NCBI GenBank assembly: GCA_023459355.1
Contig: JAEWUM010000019.1
Coordinates: forward strand, 1-64,000
DNA length: 64,000 bases
Reading direction: 5' to 3'
From: Bacteroidota bacterium
Lineage (GTDB): Bacteria > Bacteroidota > Bacteroidia > Bacteroidales > Paludibacteraceae
In this document: positions 34,647 through 43,780 of the stretch, piece after piece
How the letters are laid out: each line of letters begins with the position of its first letter
Numbering within the stretch: position 1 is the first letter of the stretch
The notes under the pieces: generated by a model
Databases searched by the model: none
The model's input: the letters and a program-made list of their open reading frames with translations, nothing else
Told to the model about the DNA's origin: nothing
Program-made: the position numbers and the translations under genes

Positions 34647-34747
34647 GTATTGAGAGTTGGCAACCTGCATCTCGTTAGTTAAACCCCGGGTGGAAGAATG
34701 ATGTTTTATTGTTCAGGTTAAGATTGTCCGGATTCGCAGGAGTTTTG

Positions 34748-34755
34748 TATTTTTG
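34748..34755 (+). promoter_or_regulatory. Surviving promoter box of the HTCS remnant
   Basis: TATTTTTG, an exact TAnnTTTG match, 23 nt before ATG 34778. The promoter of the truncated regulator seems intact although the gene is not. Confidence 0.4.
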
Positions 34756-34777
34756 ACCCGAATTAATCCCGCTGGAT

Positions 34778-35060
34778 ATGATGAACTTATCACGTTTCTT
34801 TTCCTTCTTTCTTTTCCTGATTAATATGATATCAGTAGTATATGCTGATAAGTATTACTTTGAACAGATTTCTCTCAATGAAGGACTTTCGCAATCAACG
34901 GTAAAAATAATTTACCGTGACCGTACCGGCATGTTGTGGGTTGGAACAAAAGAAGGTCTGAATGGCTATGACAGTCAATCCATTCATACTTATTATCATG
35001 ACACAGAACAAGAACACTCCTTATCTGACAATAACATTTTTTTTTACCGAGGATGTTTCC
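34778..35060 (+). pseudogene. N-terminal stump of a second HTCS regulator
   Basis: The first 85 or so codons are a standard HTCS beginning: a signal peptide, then YFEQISLNEGLSQSTVKIIYRDRTGMLWVGTKEGLNGYD, closely like the intact regulator at 7414. A T9 run (35037-35045) shifts the frame. By about 35060 all similarity stops and beta-helix sequence takes over. Everything after the first propeller blade (kinase, receiver, HTH) is gone. It was probably the regulator of the lyase-sulfatase cluster. Confidence 0.8.
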
Positions 35061-35579
35061 GGGGTGAAATTAAGTATTGTACTTTTTCCAGAAGGGTCAA
35101 CAACAGCGGAAGAGGTGTTTACAATACAGGCTCTACAGGAATAAAGATAACAAATAATACTTTCGGAAATGGGGGGACTACCGGATATTTTGTTACTTCC
35201 ATCAACGACAATAGTACAAACTCTTATATTTCTGCTAATACTGTCAAAAGAAATGCTTCCTGAGTAAATGCGGCAGAAACCGATCATGGCATCTACACAA
35301 GAATACCTGAAAAATGTACTGGTTAGCGGCAATACTATAAACTTAGCCGGACCTCCTGCAAATAATATCTACAATGGTATAGGCTATTGGCGAAACACAA
35401 CCAGCGGGAGTGAATATTCAATCCGGATAGAGAATAATATCCTTCCTAATGGTACTATCAAGACTGATTTCAGCTCTTTGGTAGTAAGTAATTTTAATGC
35501 AAATAGTGGCGGCGTGTATAATAACGATAAAGGTGCCATGTACTTGAAAAGTGGCATCAACAATTCCGGAAATTATTGA
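35061..35579 (+). pseudogene. C-terminal fragment of a right-handed beta-helix protein
   Basis: The reading frame of the HTCS stump runs on into GEIKYCTFSRR, VYNTGSTGIKITNNTFGNG and YISANTVKRNAS, beta-helix rungs without an N-terminus. An in-frame TGA (35261-35263) is followed by readable codons (VNAAETDHGIYTRIPEK). A frameshift near 35310 then leads into EYLKNVLVSGNTINLAGPP and IRIENNILPNG, ending at 35579. It is thus a broken gene joined by deletion to the HTCS remnant. The family could be a beta-helix lyase, but this is not certain. Confidence 0.75.
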
Positions 35580-35607
35580 TTGTTGAGTTTAAACAGGGCA
35601 AAATAGG

Positions 35608-35636
35608 AAGGTACAGATCGAATTAATCTGTACCTT
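35608..35636. terminator. Bidirectional terminator between two pseudogenes
   Basis: AAGGTACAGAT (35608-35618) pairs perfectly with ATCTGTACCTT (35626-35636), followed by TTAT on the plus strand. It ends next to the sulfatase pseudogene stop. Confidence 0.75.
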
Positions 35637-36850
35637 TTATTGTTCTTTTCCATCAGGCCAGCTGATTGATTTCCCTGTGGTTTTGTTGGTTGGACGCTGA
35701 GCCTTTACTTTCCGCAGATACCTGCTTAATTCTCCTGAGAGTTTTTTCGCTGTGTCGATTTCTACATCAATAAGGTTGTTGTTTTCTCCAATATCAGTAT
35801 TCAGATTATATAGTTCTTTAACACCAGTATCATAGTGATAAATCAGTTTCCAGTCGCCTTTTCTGATTGTACAGGCCGGACCAACTCCTAAACCGTCTCC
35901 ATCCCACAAATTAGGGTAATTCCAGAACAGGGATCTCTTTTTATATTTATGCTTTTCTGTCGCTTTTAAAAAGGGAACAAAACTAACATCCATTCCTTCT
36001 ATCAGCGCAGCGTAGGCAGCTTCTTTCGGGTCAAGGCCTTTATCAATGTATTTTGATAGAAGCGTTTATCTTTGTTGATTGGTATATGTATCGCGTAATG
36101 CGCCATGTATAAAAAGAAAGGCTGACCGTAAAGCAGGCTTTATCGAGCGACTGAATGGCTTCAAGCGTCAGCGCTTCAGTTGCGAAAATATCCTTTCCCC
36201 AGTATTTTTCGAGTCCGGGTACTGCCTGCGGTGTACTCTGTGTGCCATCTGTTTTGTTGCCGAAGTTTTCTTCACCCAGATAAGATGCTATACCACCTCC
36301 GGCATGACCGGCAATGTTTACATCAAACCCTAAATGATACGGATTTTCTCCGGGTGTGTTGATTGCTCCGAAATGAGCCTTACCACAAAGGATGGTGTGA
36401 TATCCGTTATTTTTAAGTATTTGGGGAAGGGGAGTCACCTGACAGGTGTTTTCAATTTCAGCAAACTGAGTAATACCGTTTACGTTCCACGCTGGAAAAT
36501 CAAGGATATCGCAGACACGGTCCGTACAAGTGTTTTTACGAAGTGTCCAGTTGGTTACCCGATGCCGCGCGCATTCATCCCGGTGAGCAGACTTACTCTT
36601 GAAGGAGTACTCACACTGCAGGCGTAGGCGTTGCTAAACCTCATTCCCCGAGATGCCAGGCGTTCCATATTCGGAGTCTCGTACACAGCATTCAACGGTG
36701 TACGAGAACTGTGAAATGGTACCGAGGTATCCTGCCATCCCATATCATCAACCAGGAAAACGATGATATTGGGTTGAGATGAAGATTAAGCCAAATTTGG
36801 CAGCGTTAAAGCTGATAAAGCTATAGGAAGCATTAAGTTGTTTTTCATGA
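35637..36850 (-). pseudogene. Sulfatase pseudogene: stop codon, frameshifts and internal deletion
   Basis: Starting at ATG 36850 (minus) the signal MKNNLMLPIALSALTLPNLA runs into an in-frame TAA (36786-36788). Then comes PNIIVFLVDDMGWQD and the serine-type signature ACSVSTPSRVSLLTGM. Frame breaks near 36550, 36440 and 36060 split the rest. At about 35990 the text jumps from AALIEGMD to VSFVPFLKATEK, which in intact sulfatases lie roughly 200 residues apart. So the middle of the enzyme, with its second metal half-site, is deleted. The last part (GDWKLIYHYDTGVKELYNL) is well kept. Decay seems recent. Confidence 0.88.
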
Positions 36851-36927
36851 TTGCTACAGTGTTTATACTCCTTATAACAGTTATTTCTCAAGGTACTCCT
36901 AAATAATCAGTTATCAACTAATTACCA

Positions 36928-37869
36928 TTAAAGTCCCTTCTCCGATAAATACCTTTCCACCTCAATCGCAGCCTGGCATCCGGTTCCGGCAGCGGTAATC
37001 GCCTGACGGTAATGCGGGTCGGCTACGTCACCGGCAGCAAATACACCGGGCACATTGGTTCTGGGTGTGCCGGGCATGGTTTTGATGTATCCCACCTCAT
37101 CAGTTTCCACCCAGGGTTTGAAGATGTCGGAGTTCGGTTTGTGACCAATGGCCAGGAAGAACCCATCGATTTCAATGTGTACCTGTTCTTCATCAGCCTG
37201 ACCACGGCGTTTAACTAAGTTAGCACCCTGTACCACTTTGTCGCCGGTTAGTCCGAGTGTTTCATGCTCGAATAAAACTTCAATTTTGGGGTTCTTAAAT
37301 ACCCTGTCCTGCATGATCTTCGAAGCACGTAAGAAAGGCTTGCGAACAATCAGGAAAACCTTTTCAGCTAATCCGGCTAAATAAATAGCTTCCTCACAAG
37401 CGGTATCACCTCCTCCCACAACGGCAACCTTCATCTTGCGGTAGAAGAAACCATCGCAGGTTGCACAGGCCGATACGCCTGAGCCGGCATATTTGGTTTC
37501 ATCGGGTAAGCCGAGGTATTTCGCCGTAGCACCGGTTGAAATAATAATGGTGTCGGTTTCAATCACTTTCTCTCCGTCAACAGTTACTTTGTATGGAGCT
37601 TGTGACAAATCGGTCGCGGTAACGTGACCGTAACGGATGTCGGCGCCAAAACGCTCTGCCTGCCTGCGCAAGTCAGCCATCAACTCCGGACCGGTTGTTC
37701 CTTCCGGATATCCGGGAAAGTTTTCCACTTCGGTTGTGGTGGTCAGCTGACCACCCGGCTGCATACCTTCATATAATACCGGCGATAAATTCGCCCGAGA
37801 AGCATAAATGGCGGCAGTGTATCCTGCCGGACCTGATCCGATGATCAGGCATCGTACTTTTTCTGTCAT
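36928..37869 (-). CDS. trxB: Thioredoxin-disulfide reductase
   Basis: A 313-residue cytoplasmic flavoenzyme that reduces thioredoxin with NADPH. FAD motif GSGPAG (11-16), redox pair CATC (Cys135, Cys138), NADP motif VGGGDTACEEA, and the C-terminal FAD segment VFAAGDVADPHYRQ. The length is typical. It is followed upstream by an intergenic repeat region and the LolA-like gene on the same strand. Confidence 0.95.
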   Translation of the reverse strand: MTEKVRCLIIGSGPAGYTAAIYASRANLSPVLYEGMQPGGQLTTTTEVENFPGYPEGTTGPELMADLRRQAERFGADIRYGHVTATDLSQAPYKVTVDGEKVIETDTIIISTGATAKYLGLPDETKYAGSGVSACATCDGFFYRKMKVAVVGGGDTACEEAIYLAGLAEKVFLIVRKPFLRASKIMQDRVFKNPKIEVLFEHETLGLTGDKVVQGANLVKRRGQADEEQVHIEIDGFFLAIGHKPNSDIFKPWVETDEVGYIKTMPGTPRTNVPGVFAAGDVADPHYRQAITAAGTGCQAAIEVERYLSEKGL

Positions 37870-37904
37870 ATCTTTTTGTTTTATTTTATTATTGTCTATG
37901 GTCT

Positions 37905-37962
37905 GTCATTGCGAGCGAAGCGAAGCAACCTCCTCTTCAAATAGGGCGCAAGCATTGCGCCC
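37905..37962. repeat. Two dispersed palindromic repeats between trxB and the LolA-like gene
   Basis: GTCATTGCGAGCGAAGCGAA starts at about 37905, a widespread intergenic motif. GGGCGCAA (37944-37951) then pairs with TTGCGCCC (37955-37962) around a GCA loop. The stem lies directly after the LolA-like stop and could act as its terminator, though no T-run follows on that strand. Confidence 0.55.
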
Positions 37963-37965
37963 CTA

Positions 37966-38601
37966 CTATCTCAAGTCATTAACCACCGCCCCCTTGTATT
38001 TTGCTTTATCAAAAACAAACACATCCGGGTTGACGGTTATGTTTTTTTGATAGTTTTTGAAAATCAGCTCATTTTTCATTCCGTTTTTGTATGCTATTTT
38101 AATGAGATGTAAATTTCCGGATGCCTTGTTCAACTGAATCTCTACTTTTGAAAAATCAGCTTTTTTATTTGTTGGGATGAGTTCGATGATGTGGTTGGTC
38201 TGGCTTTTCAGTTTGCTAAACTGAATTCTACTGACCGATTTAAATGCTGAAATAATAGCAACCGGATTGGTTGCTGCAAGTTCCTCAGCAGTAGGTTCAG
38301 TTATATTTACTTCATCGCTGTTTTCCAAATAAGCCCACTGGGTTTTACCATTAAACCACACAGTCAACTCATCTGTTTGCAGGAAAAACCGGTTTGCGTT
38401 CAAAACAATCAATCCTGAAATCTGCTGCGAATTTACACCATTTTTCTCTGAAATCTTCAGTGTAAATTCTGAACGGACTGCCCGGGTGCGGAATGACTCT
38501 GTAAAGTTGTTTATAATTCGCTCTGCATCAGTATTATGCTGGGCGTTTACAACGAAAATCGAATTTATGAATAGAATTATAGAATATATGAATTTCTGCA
38601 T
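37966..38601 (-). CDS. LolA-like outer-membrane lipoprotein carrier
   Basis: A 211-residue periplasmic protein. The signal peptide MQKFIYSIILFINSIFVVNAQ precedes a LolA-like half-barrel (NNFTESFRTRAVRSEFTL, LNANRFFLQTDELTVWFNGKTQWAYLENSDEVNITEP). LolA chaperones lipoproteins to the outer membrane, and Bacteroidetes genomes commonly place such a gene beside ftsK. That order holds here: the ftsK gene lies 123 nt upstream on the same strand. Low sequence identity within the family keeps the name tentative. Confidence 0.75.
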   Translation of the reverse strand: MQKFIYSIILFINSIFVVNAQHNTDAERIINNFTESFRTRAVRSEFTLKISEKNGVNSQQISGLIVLNANRFFLQTDELTVWFNGKTQWAYLENSDEVNITEPTAEELAATNPVAIISAFKSVSRIQFSKLKSQTNHIIELIPTNKKADFSKVEIQLNKASGNLHLIKIAYKNGMKNELIFKNYQKNITVNPDVFVFDKAKYKGAVVNDLR

Positions 38602-38724
38602 TTAATTTTCTTTTTTATAACTAATATCATCATTAATCCCGGAATAAACATATGGAACTTTTTATTTACCAAAACTGATGTTTACTCCTGTGGCTAATGT
38701 GGTAAGTATTTAATCAGTATTTAA

Positions 38725-41235
38725 TCAGTGCAGCTGTTTCAAAATCTGTTCCAAATGGTATTCATCCATTACAAGCACCTGCCTGGCTTTGCTGCCTTCG
38801 TTCGGACCGATAATCCCGGCCACCTCTAACTGATCGACAATTCGTCCGGCCCTGTTATATCCGATCGAAAATTTACGCTGGATATTGGATGTCGAGCCTT
38901 GTTGCGAGCTGACAATCAAACGGGCAGCTTCTTCAAACAGAGGGTCACGTTTGCTCAGGTCGACACTGCTCATATCGAGTCCTTCTCCTTCAGCACCAAC
39001 ATATTCGGGCAGGTAAAATGCCGAAGGATAACCTTGTTGTCCACCAATGTGGTGTACGATGTTCTCAACTTCGGGTGTATCCACGAAAGCACACTGCACG
39101 CGGATAAGTTCGTTGCCAGAGGTAAAGAGCATATCTCCGCGTCCGACTAACTGATTGGCGCCCGGACCGTCGATAATGGTGCGGGAGTCGATCATGGAAG
39201 AAACCCGGAATGCCACCCTGGCCGGGAAGTTGGCCTTGATAACCCCGGTGATGATATTCACAGACGGACGCTGGGTGGCTATGATCATGTGAATGCCAAT
39301 GGCACGGGCCAGCTGGGCAATACGAGCAATCGGGAGTTCTACTTCTTTGCCGGCTGTCATAATCAAATCTCCAAACTCATCGACAATAACCACGATGTAC
39401 GGAAGGAATTTGTGTCCTTTCTCTGGATTTAATTGTCGATTGATGAATTTTTCGTTGTATTCCTTGATGTTACGCACATGTGCTTTCTTGAGCAGGTCGT
39501 AGCGGTCGTCCATCTCACGGCACAGAGAACTCAGGGTTTCCACTACTTTGGTGGTGTCGGTAATGATGGCATCTTCACCATCGGGTAACTTAGCCAGGTA
39601 ATGTTTTTCTATGTCGCCGTAAATGTTGAATTCAACCTTTTTGGGATCGATCAAGACAAATTTCAATACCGAAGGATGCTTCTTATATAACAACGATGTG
39701 ATGATGGCATTCAGTCCGACCGATTTACCCTGACCTGTTGCACCAGCCACCAGTAAGTGAGGCATTTTGGTAAGATCGACCATGAAAATTTCATTGGTAA
39801 TGGTTCTTCCGAATGCAATTGGCAATTCAAATTTGGACTCCTGAAATTTCTTGGAGGCAATAACGGAATGCATCGAAACGACCTGTGGGTCTGCATTTGG
39901 TACTTCAATACCAATGGTGCCTTTGCCAGGTATAGGCGCGATAATGCGGATACCTGTGGCAGCCAGACTCAACATGATGTCGTATTCCAGGTTGCGGATT
40001 TTTGAAATGCGGACGCCATCCTTCGGTACAATTTCGTACAGGGTGATGGTTGGACCAACAGTTGCTTTGATAGTTTTGATTTCGATTCCGTAGTTTTGAA
40101 GGGTAGTTGTGATGCGCTCTTTATTTGCATTCTGTTCCTTCATGTCGATTTGCGTTTCATTATCTGTGCCATACACCTTCAGCAAATCGAGGGTAGGAAA
40201 TTTATATCTCGACAAATCAAGTGTAGGATCGTATTTTCCTAATTTCTCCAGATTATAAAACGGATCGTCATTTTCTTCGTTGTTATGAATTTCTCCGGTG
40301 TCGACCGGTTTGTTTTCTTCCTCATTCTGCGGTTTCTCAATCTCAAAAGCCACATCGTCGGCAGCTGTTCTTACGGGTGTTTCTTCTTCATTATCATCCA
40401 CATGAACTGCATCCTCTTCTTTTATTTTGTTCTGAATCCAGTCTTCCGGTACTATTTCTGTTCCGACTGCAACGCTCGGTTCATCATCTTCTTCATCATT
40501 CAGATCCACAGTTTCTTCTTCGATTGCATCATTTTTCTTTCCGGAAAAAAGATTCTGCAGGAAAGTGATGGTTTTGGCAGTAGTAATGATGCTATATATA
40601 AGTAAAGTGCCGATAATCGCCATCAGTAATCCCAGTTCGCCGATATAAGAAATAAGCCATTCGCATACATAAACCCCATGTTCACCACCAAGCAGAAAGA
40701 ATATCTGTGGCTTGAAATAGATATCAATAAAACCCAGTGTTACCGATAGCCATACCAACCAGAAGGCACTGTGAAAAAAAGCTTTCCAGAGTGAACAGAA
40801 CCGCTTGTTCATGAGCCGGAACGATAAAATGCCTGCAAAAAGAAGAATGGCAAAAGCACCGATACCAAAACTTTTATGAATGATTTGATGTGCAAAAAGT
40901 GCTCCGCCGAATGATGTGATATTCTGAATTTCTTTTCTTGCTCCGTGTAATTCGCTGAACGTAAGTTCCATCTTGCTTTGATCTTCTGCGCCGGTGAAGA
41001 AATAGGAGATCATTCCGATGGAAAAATAAATCAGTATGAAGAAAAGGCTTAACCCGATTATAAAACGCAACCGGTCGCTCGACAGGAAGCTGCCAATTTG
41101 ACTCCAGGTTCCCGGACCATCGGCTTTGTTTGCTGATTTACCCTTTTTACTTCTCTTTGGAGATACATTCAAAGGAATGGTTTTGGTTTCTTCTTTTGGT
41201 TGTATGGTGGCTCTGACAGGTTTCCTCGGTGGCAT
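38725..41235 (-). CDS. ftsK: FtsK/SpoIIIE-family DNA translocase
   Basis: An 836-residue septal DNA pump for chromosome segregation. The N-terminus has a basic cytoplasmic segment and four hydrophobic spans (about 55-215), then an acidic linker (about 240-330). The motor carries Walker A GATGQGKS (about 498-505) and Walker B IVVIVDEFGDL. A C-terminal winged-helix gamma domain (RKFSIGYNRAGRIVDQLEVAGIIG) reads the polar guide sequences. The length is typical of the phylum. A TATTTTTG box lies 37 nt upstream on the same strand. Confidence 0.95.
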   Translation of the reverse strand: MPPRKPVRATIQPKEETKTIPLNVSPKRSKKGKSANKADGPGTWSQIGSFLSSDRLRFIIGLSLFFILIYFSIGMISYFFTGAEDQSKMELTFSELHGARKEIQNITSFGGALFAHQIIHKSFGIGAFAILLFAGILSFRLMNKRFCSLWKAFFHSAFWLVWLSVTLGFIDIYFKPQIFFLLGGEHGVYVCEWLISYIGELGLLMAIIGTLLIYSIITTAKTITFLQNLFSGKKNDAIEEETVDLNDEEDDEPSVAVGTEIVPEDWIQNKIKEEDAVHVDDNEEETPVRTAADDVAFEIEKPQNEEENKPVDTGEIHNNEENDDPFYNLEKLGKYDPTLDLSRYKFPTLDLLKVYGTDNETQIDMKEQNANKERITTTLQNYGIEIKTIKATVGPTITLYEIVPKDGVRISKIRNLEYDIMLSLAATGIRIIAPIPGKGTIGIEVPNADPQVVSMHSVIASKKFQESKFELPIAFGRTITNEIFMVDLTKMPHLLVAGATGQGKSVGLNAIITSLLYKKHPSVLKFVLIDPKKVEFNIYGDIEKHYLAKLPDGEDAIITDTTKVVETLSSLCREMDDRYDLLKKAHVRNIKEYNEKFINRQLNPEKGHKFLPYIVVIVDEFGDLIMTAGKEVELPIARIAQLARAIGIHMIIATQRPSVNIITGVIKANFPARVAFRVSSMIDSRTIIDGPGANQLVGRGDMLFTSGNELIRVQCAFVDTPEVENIVHHIGGQQGYPSAFYLPEYVGAEGEGLDMSSVDLSKRDPLFEEAARLIVSSQQGSTSNIQRKFSIGYNRAGRIVDQLEVAGIIGPNEGSKARQVLVMDEYHLEQILKQLH

Positions 41236-41272
41236 AATTCAAAATTTACAATAGCTGTGTGTTTATAATTTG

Positions 41273-41280
41273 CAAAAATA
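41273..41280 (-). promoter_or_regulatory. Promoter -7 box of ftsK
   Basis: Minus-strand TATTTTTG, an exact TAnnTTTG match, 37 nt before the ftsK start. Confidence 0.4.
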
Positions 41281-41363
41281 ACAAAAAAATGATGCGGAAA
41301 TTGTTTTATTTGACATAATTTTACAGAAAATTGTTTGATATATTATTTTCAACCCGGTATGTT

Positions 41364-42347
41364 ATGACTATTCTCAAAACTTATTCGCTGACAATTGGTT
41401 ATACCCATAGAAAAATTAATTCAGTTATTCAGTCGGATTTAAATCTGGTTGTAAAATCAGGTGAAATGGTCTGTCTTATCGGTCCCAACGGAAGCGGTAA
41501 GAGTACGTTATTGCGGACTTTGGCCGGGTTACAGCAACCTTTGTCAGGAAAGTCTGTCATCAATGGTGTTGATATTCAGAAAATTTCAAACAAAGAGAGG
41601 GCTTTGCTAATATCCCTGGTGTTGACTGACCGGATCGACATCGAAAATGCGACTGTGAAGTCGATTGTTGCCATGGGCAGACATCCTCATACCAATTGGT
41701 GGGGAAGTGTGAATAAGGAAACTGAAACACAAGTGCAAAAGGCCATTCTCATGGTACATCTTGAAAATAAGGCAGACAAACTGATTTCAGAATTATCAGA
41801 CGGAGAAAAACAGCGGGTAATGATTGCCAAGGCCTTCGTACAGGATACACCTATTATCATACTGGACGAACCGACAGCTCATCTTGATCTGCCTAACCGG
41901 GTGGAAATCATGTTGTTGTTGCACAAGCTGGCACACGAAACCGGAAAAACAGTCATTATTTCGACACATGAACTGGACATGGCTCTTCAGGCTGCTGACA
42001 GGGTTTGGCTGCTGACAGCCGAAAAAGGCGTCGAAGTCGGAGTGCCGGAGGATTTGGTATTGAATGGTCGTTTTAATGAAGCTTTCAGGAGTGATAACTA
42101 TGTTTTTAATCCGACCAATGGAAATTTTTCCATGAATTATAAATTGGATAAACAGGTGTCGCTACAGGGCGATAAAACGAGGATGTACTGGACTTTACGC
42201 GCTTTGGCAAGAGCCGGTTATGCGGCAGTGGAAAAAGCAAATCCAGCAATTGTCATTGAAAACAATTGCTGGATGATGGGGGATAATGAGTATGACTCAA
42301 TTGAAAAACTGTTATCTGCTTTATCTCACTCCGTGCATCATGCGTAA
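41364..42347 (+). CDS. ABC transporter ATPase, iron/haem-siderophore type, without permease
   Basis: 327 residues from ATG 41364 (MTILKTYSLTIGYTHRK); the frame is open from 41331 but the later start fits the family. Walker A GPNGSGKST, signature LSDGEKQRV, Walker B PIIILDEPTAHLDL, and a switch His in STHELD. The Q-loop is VLTDR in place of the usual Gln. These are FecE/BtuD/HmuV-like ATPases that drive siderophore, haem or cobalamin import. Beyond about 255 a C-terminal extension (YWTLRALARAGYAAVEKANPAIVIENN) is present. No permease or binding protein is nearby, so its partner must be encoded elsewhere. The 3' end overlaps the convergent transporter gene by 27 nt. Confidence 0.82.
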   Translation: MTILKTYSLTIGYTHRKINSVIQSDLNLVVKSGEMVCLIGPNGSGKSTLLRTLAGLQQPLSGKSVINGVDIQKISNKERALLISLVLTDRIDIENATVKSIVAMGRHPHTNWWGSVNKETETQVQKAILMVHLENKADKLISELSDGEKQRVMIAKAFVQDTPIIILDEPTAHLDLPNRVEIMLLLHKLAHETGKTVIISTHELDMALQAADRVWLLTAEKGVEVGVPEDLVLNGRFNEAFRSDNYVFNPTNGNFSMNYKLDKQVSLQGDKTRMYWTLRALARAGYAAVEKANPAIVIENNCWMMGDNEYDSIEKLLSALSHSVHHA

Positions 42348-43706
42348 GAGTTTTTTGTTGAGGGTAATCAGTATGATACCACAAAAAATGACAAATAACG
42401 CAACGTAAAGGAATATCTTACCTGCACCCATCGATTCCACTGAAGATGCCAGGAATCCACCCACGATATTTGCCACAAATGATGAAAGTAACCATACGCC
42501 CATCAATACAGAAGCTAATTTAGGAGGTGACAGTTTGGTAACAACCGATAGACCTACGGGCGACAAGCACAGTTCTCCCAGTGTGTGAACCAGATAGGTA
42601 AGAACCAACCAAATCAGACTGGCTTTAATACTGATATCTTCCGTATCTCCACCTCTTTCGGCAACAGCGCCCAGCATGAAGAAGAATCCTACACCAAGGA
42701 TAACCATACCAAGACCCATTTTAATGGGAGTTGTCAGTTTTTTACCGGTTTTAGAAACCCAGAACATACCAAAGAGCGGAGCAAGTAACACAATAAACAG
42801 GGGATTAACAGACTGGAACCAGGCAGTCGGGATTTCATAGCCAAATACCACGCGGTCTACATATTTATCAGTATAAAGACTCAATGAAGAACCTGCTTGT
42901 TCGAATCCTGCCCAGAAGAAAATAGCAAACACAAAGAGTACGAAAATAACTGTAATACGTTGTTTTTCTTCTTTTGTAAGCGGTTTCTTCGTGTCAACAG
43001 GCGCTTCGAGGTTGATGGCAGATGCCTGTAGTGAACCCGGACGTTTTCCTATATTTCCTAAGTATTTTTGTGCGAGTGCATTGAAAAATATCTGTCCCAG
43101 GAACATGCCGACAGCAGCGGCAAGGAAACCATAACGGTAACCATAGCTCATGACAACTTCACCTGCCTCGTTAGTAACTGTTCCGGCAAATAAATTGTCG
43201 GTCAGAAATCCTACTACCAGCGGCGCCATGAAAGCACCCAGATTGATACCCATGTAGAAAATGGAGAAAGCAGAGTCTCTTCTTTCGTCACCTTCTTCAT
43301 ATAATCCACCGACCAATGTTGAGATATTGGGTTTGAAAAATCCGTTTCCGATAATTAATAGTCCCAAACCGGCAAATAATCCTGTATGTGTATTGAAAGC
43401 AAACAAAGTCAATTGTCCGAGCATCATGGTAAGTCCGCCGATAGTGATGGCGTGTCGCTGTCCAAGCCATTTGTCGGCAATCCATCCACCGATCAGCGGT
43501 GTAAAATATACAAATCCTGTAAAGAAGCCATAAATTAAACTCGCATTTTGAGCGCTGATGTTAAGTCCACCTTCCAGGTAGGTTTTTGTCAGATAAAGAA
43601 TCAGGATACCCCGCATCCCGTAATAACTGAAACGTTCCCACATTTCAGTAAGGAACAATAAATACAGGCCTTTGGGATGACCCGTTCTTTTTTTACCTTT
43701 TGTCAT
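42321..43706 (-). CDS. Proton-dependent oligopeptide (POT/PTR2) transporter
   Basis: A 461-residue inner-membrane carrier with about 12-14 spans for di- and tripeptide import. The POT motif is visible at the N-terminus (EMWERFSYYGMRGILILYLTK). Also seen: GFFTGFVYFTPLIGGWIADKWLGQR and GINLGAFMAPLV. The central part carries a cytoplasmic loop with KKPLTKEEKQRI between the two bundles. A TATTTTTG box lies at 43748-43755. Peptide uptake fits an amino-acid-fermenting anaerobe. Confidence 0.92.
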   Translation of the reverse strand: MTKGKKRTGHPKGLYLLFLTEMWERFSYYGMRGILILYLTKTYLEGGLNISAQNASLIYGFFTGFVYFTPLIGGWIADKWLGQRHAITIGGLTMMLGQLTLFAFNTHTGLFAGLGLLIIGNGFFKPNISTLVGGLYEEGDERRDSAFSIFYMGINLGAFMAPLVVGFLTDNLFAGTVTNEAGEVVMSYGYRYGFLAAAVGMFLGQIFFNALAQKYLGNIGKRPGSLQASAINLEAPVDTKKPLTKEEKQRITVIFVLFVFAIFFWAGFEQAGSSLSLYTDKYVDRVVFGYEIPTAWFQSVNPLFIVLLAPLFGMFWVSKTGKKLTTPIKMGLGMVILGVGFFFMLGAVAERGGDTEDISIKASLIWLVLTYLVHTLGELCLSPVGLSVVTKLSPPKLASVLMGVWLLSSFVANIVGGFLASSVESMGAGKIFLYVALFVIFCGIILITLNKKLLRMMHGVR

Positions 43707-43747
43707 TATTTTTAGATTTTATTTAACGCTTTTTCGAAAAGCAGGTG

Positions 43748-43755
43748 CAAAAATA
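43748..43755 (-). promoter_or_regulatory. Promoter -7 box of the peptide transporter
   Basis: Minus-strand TATTTTTG, an exact TAnnTTTG match, 41 nt before the start codon. Confidence 0.45.
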
Positions 43756-43780
43756 ATAAACTTGTTTGAATATACAATAT

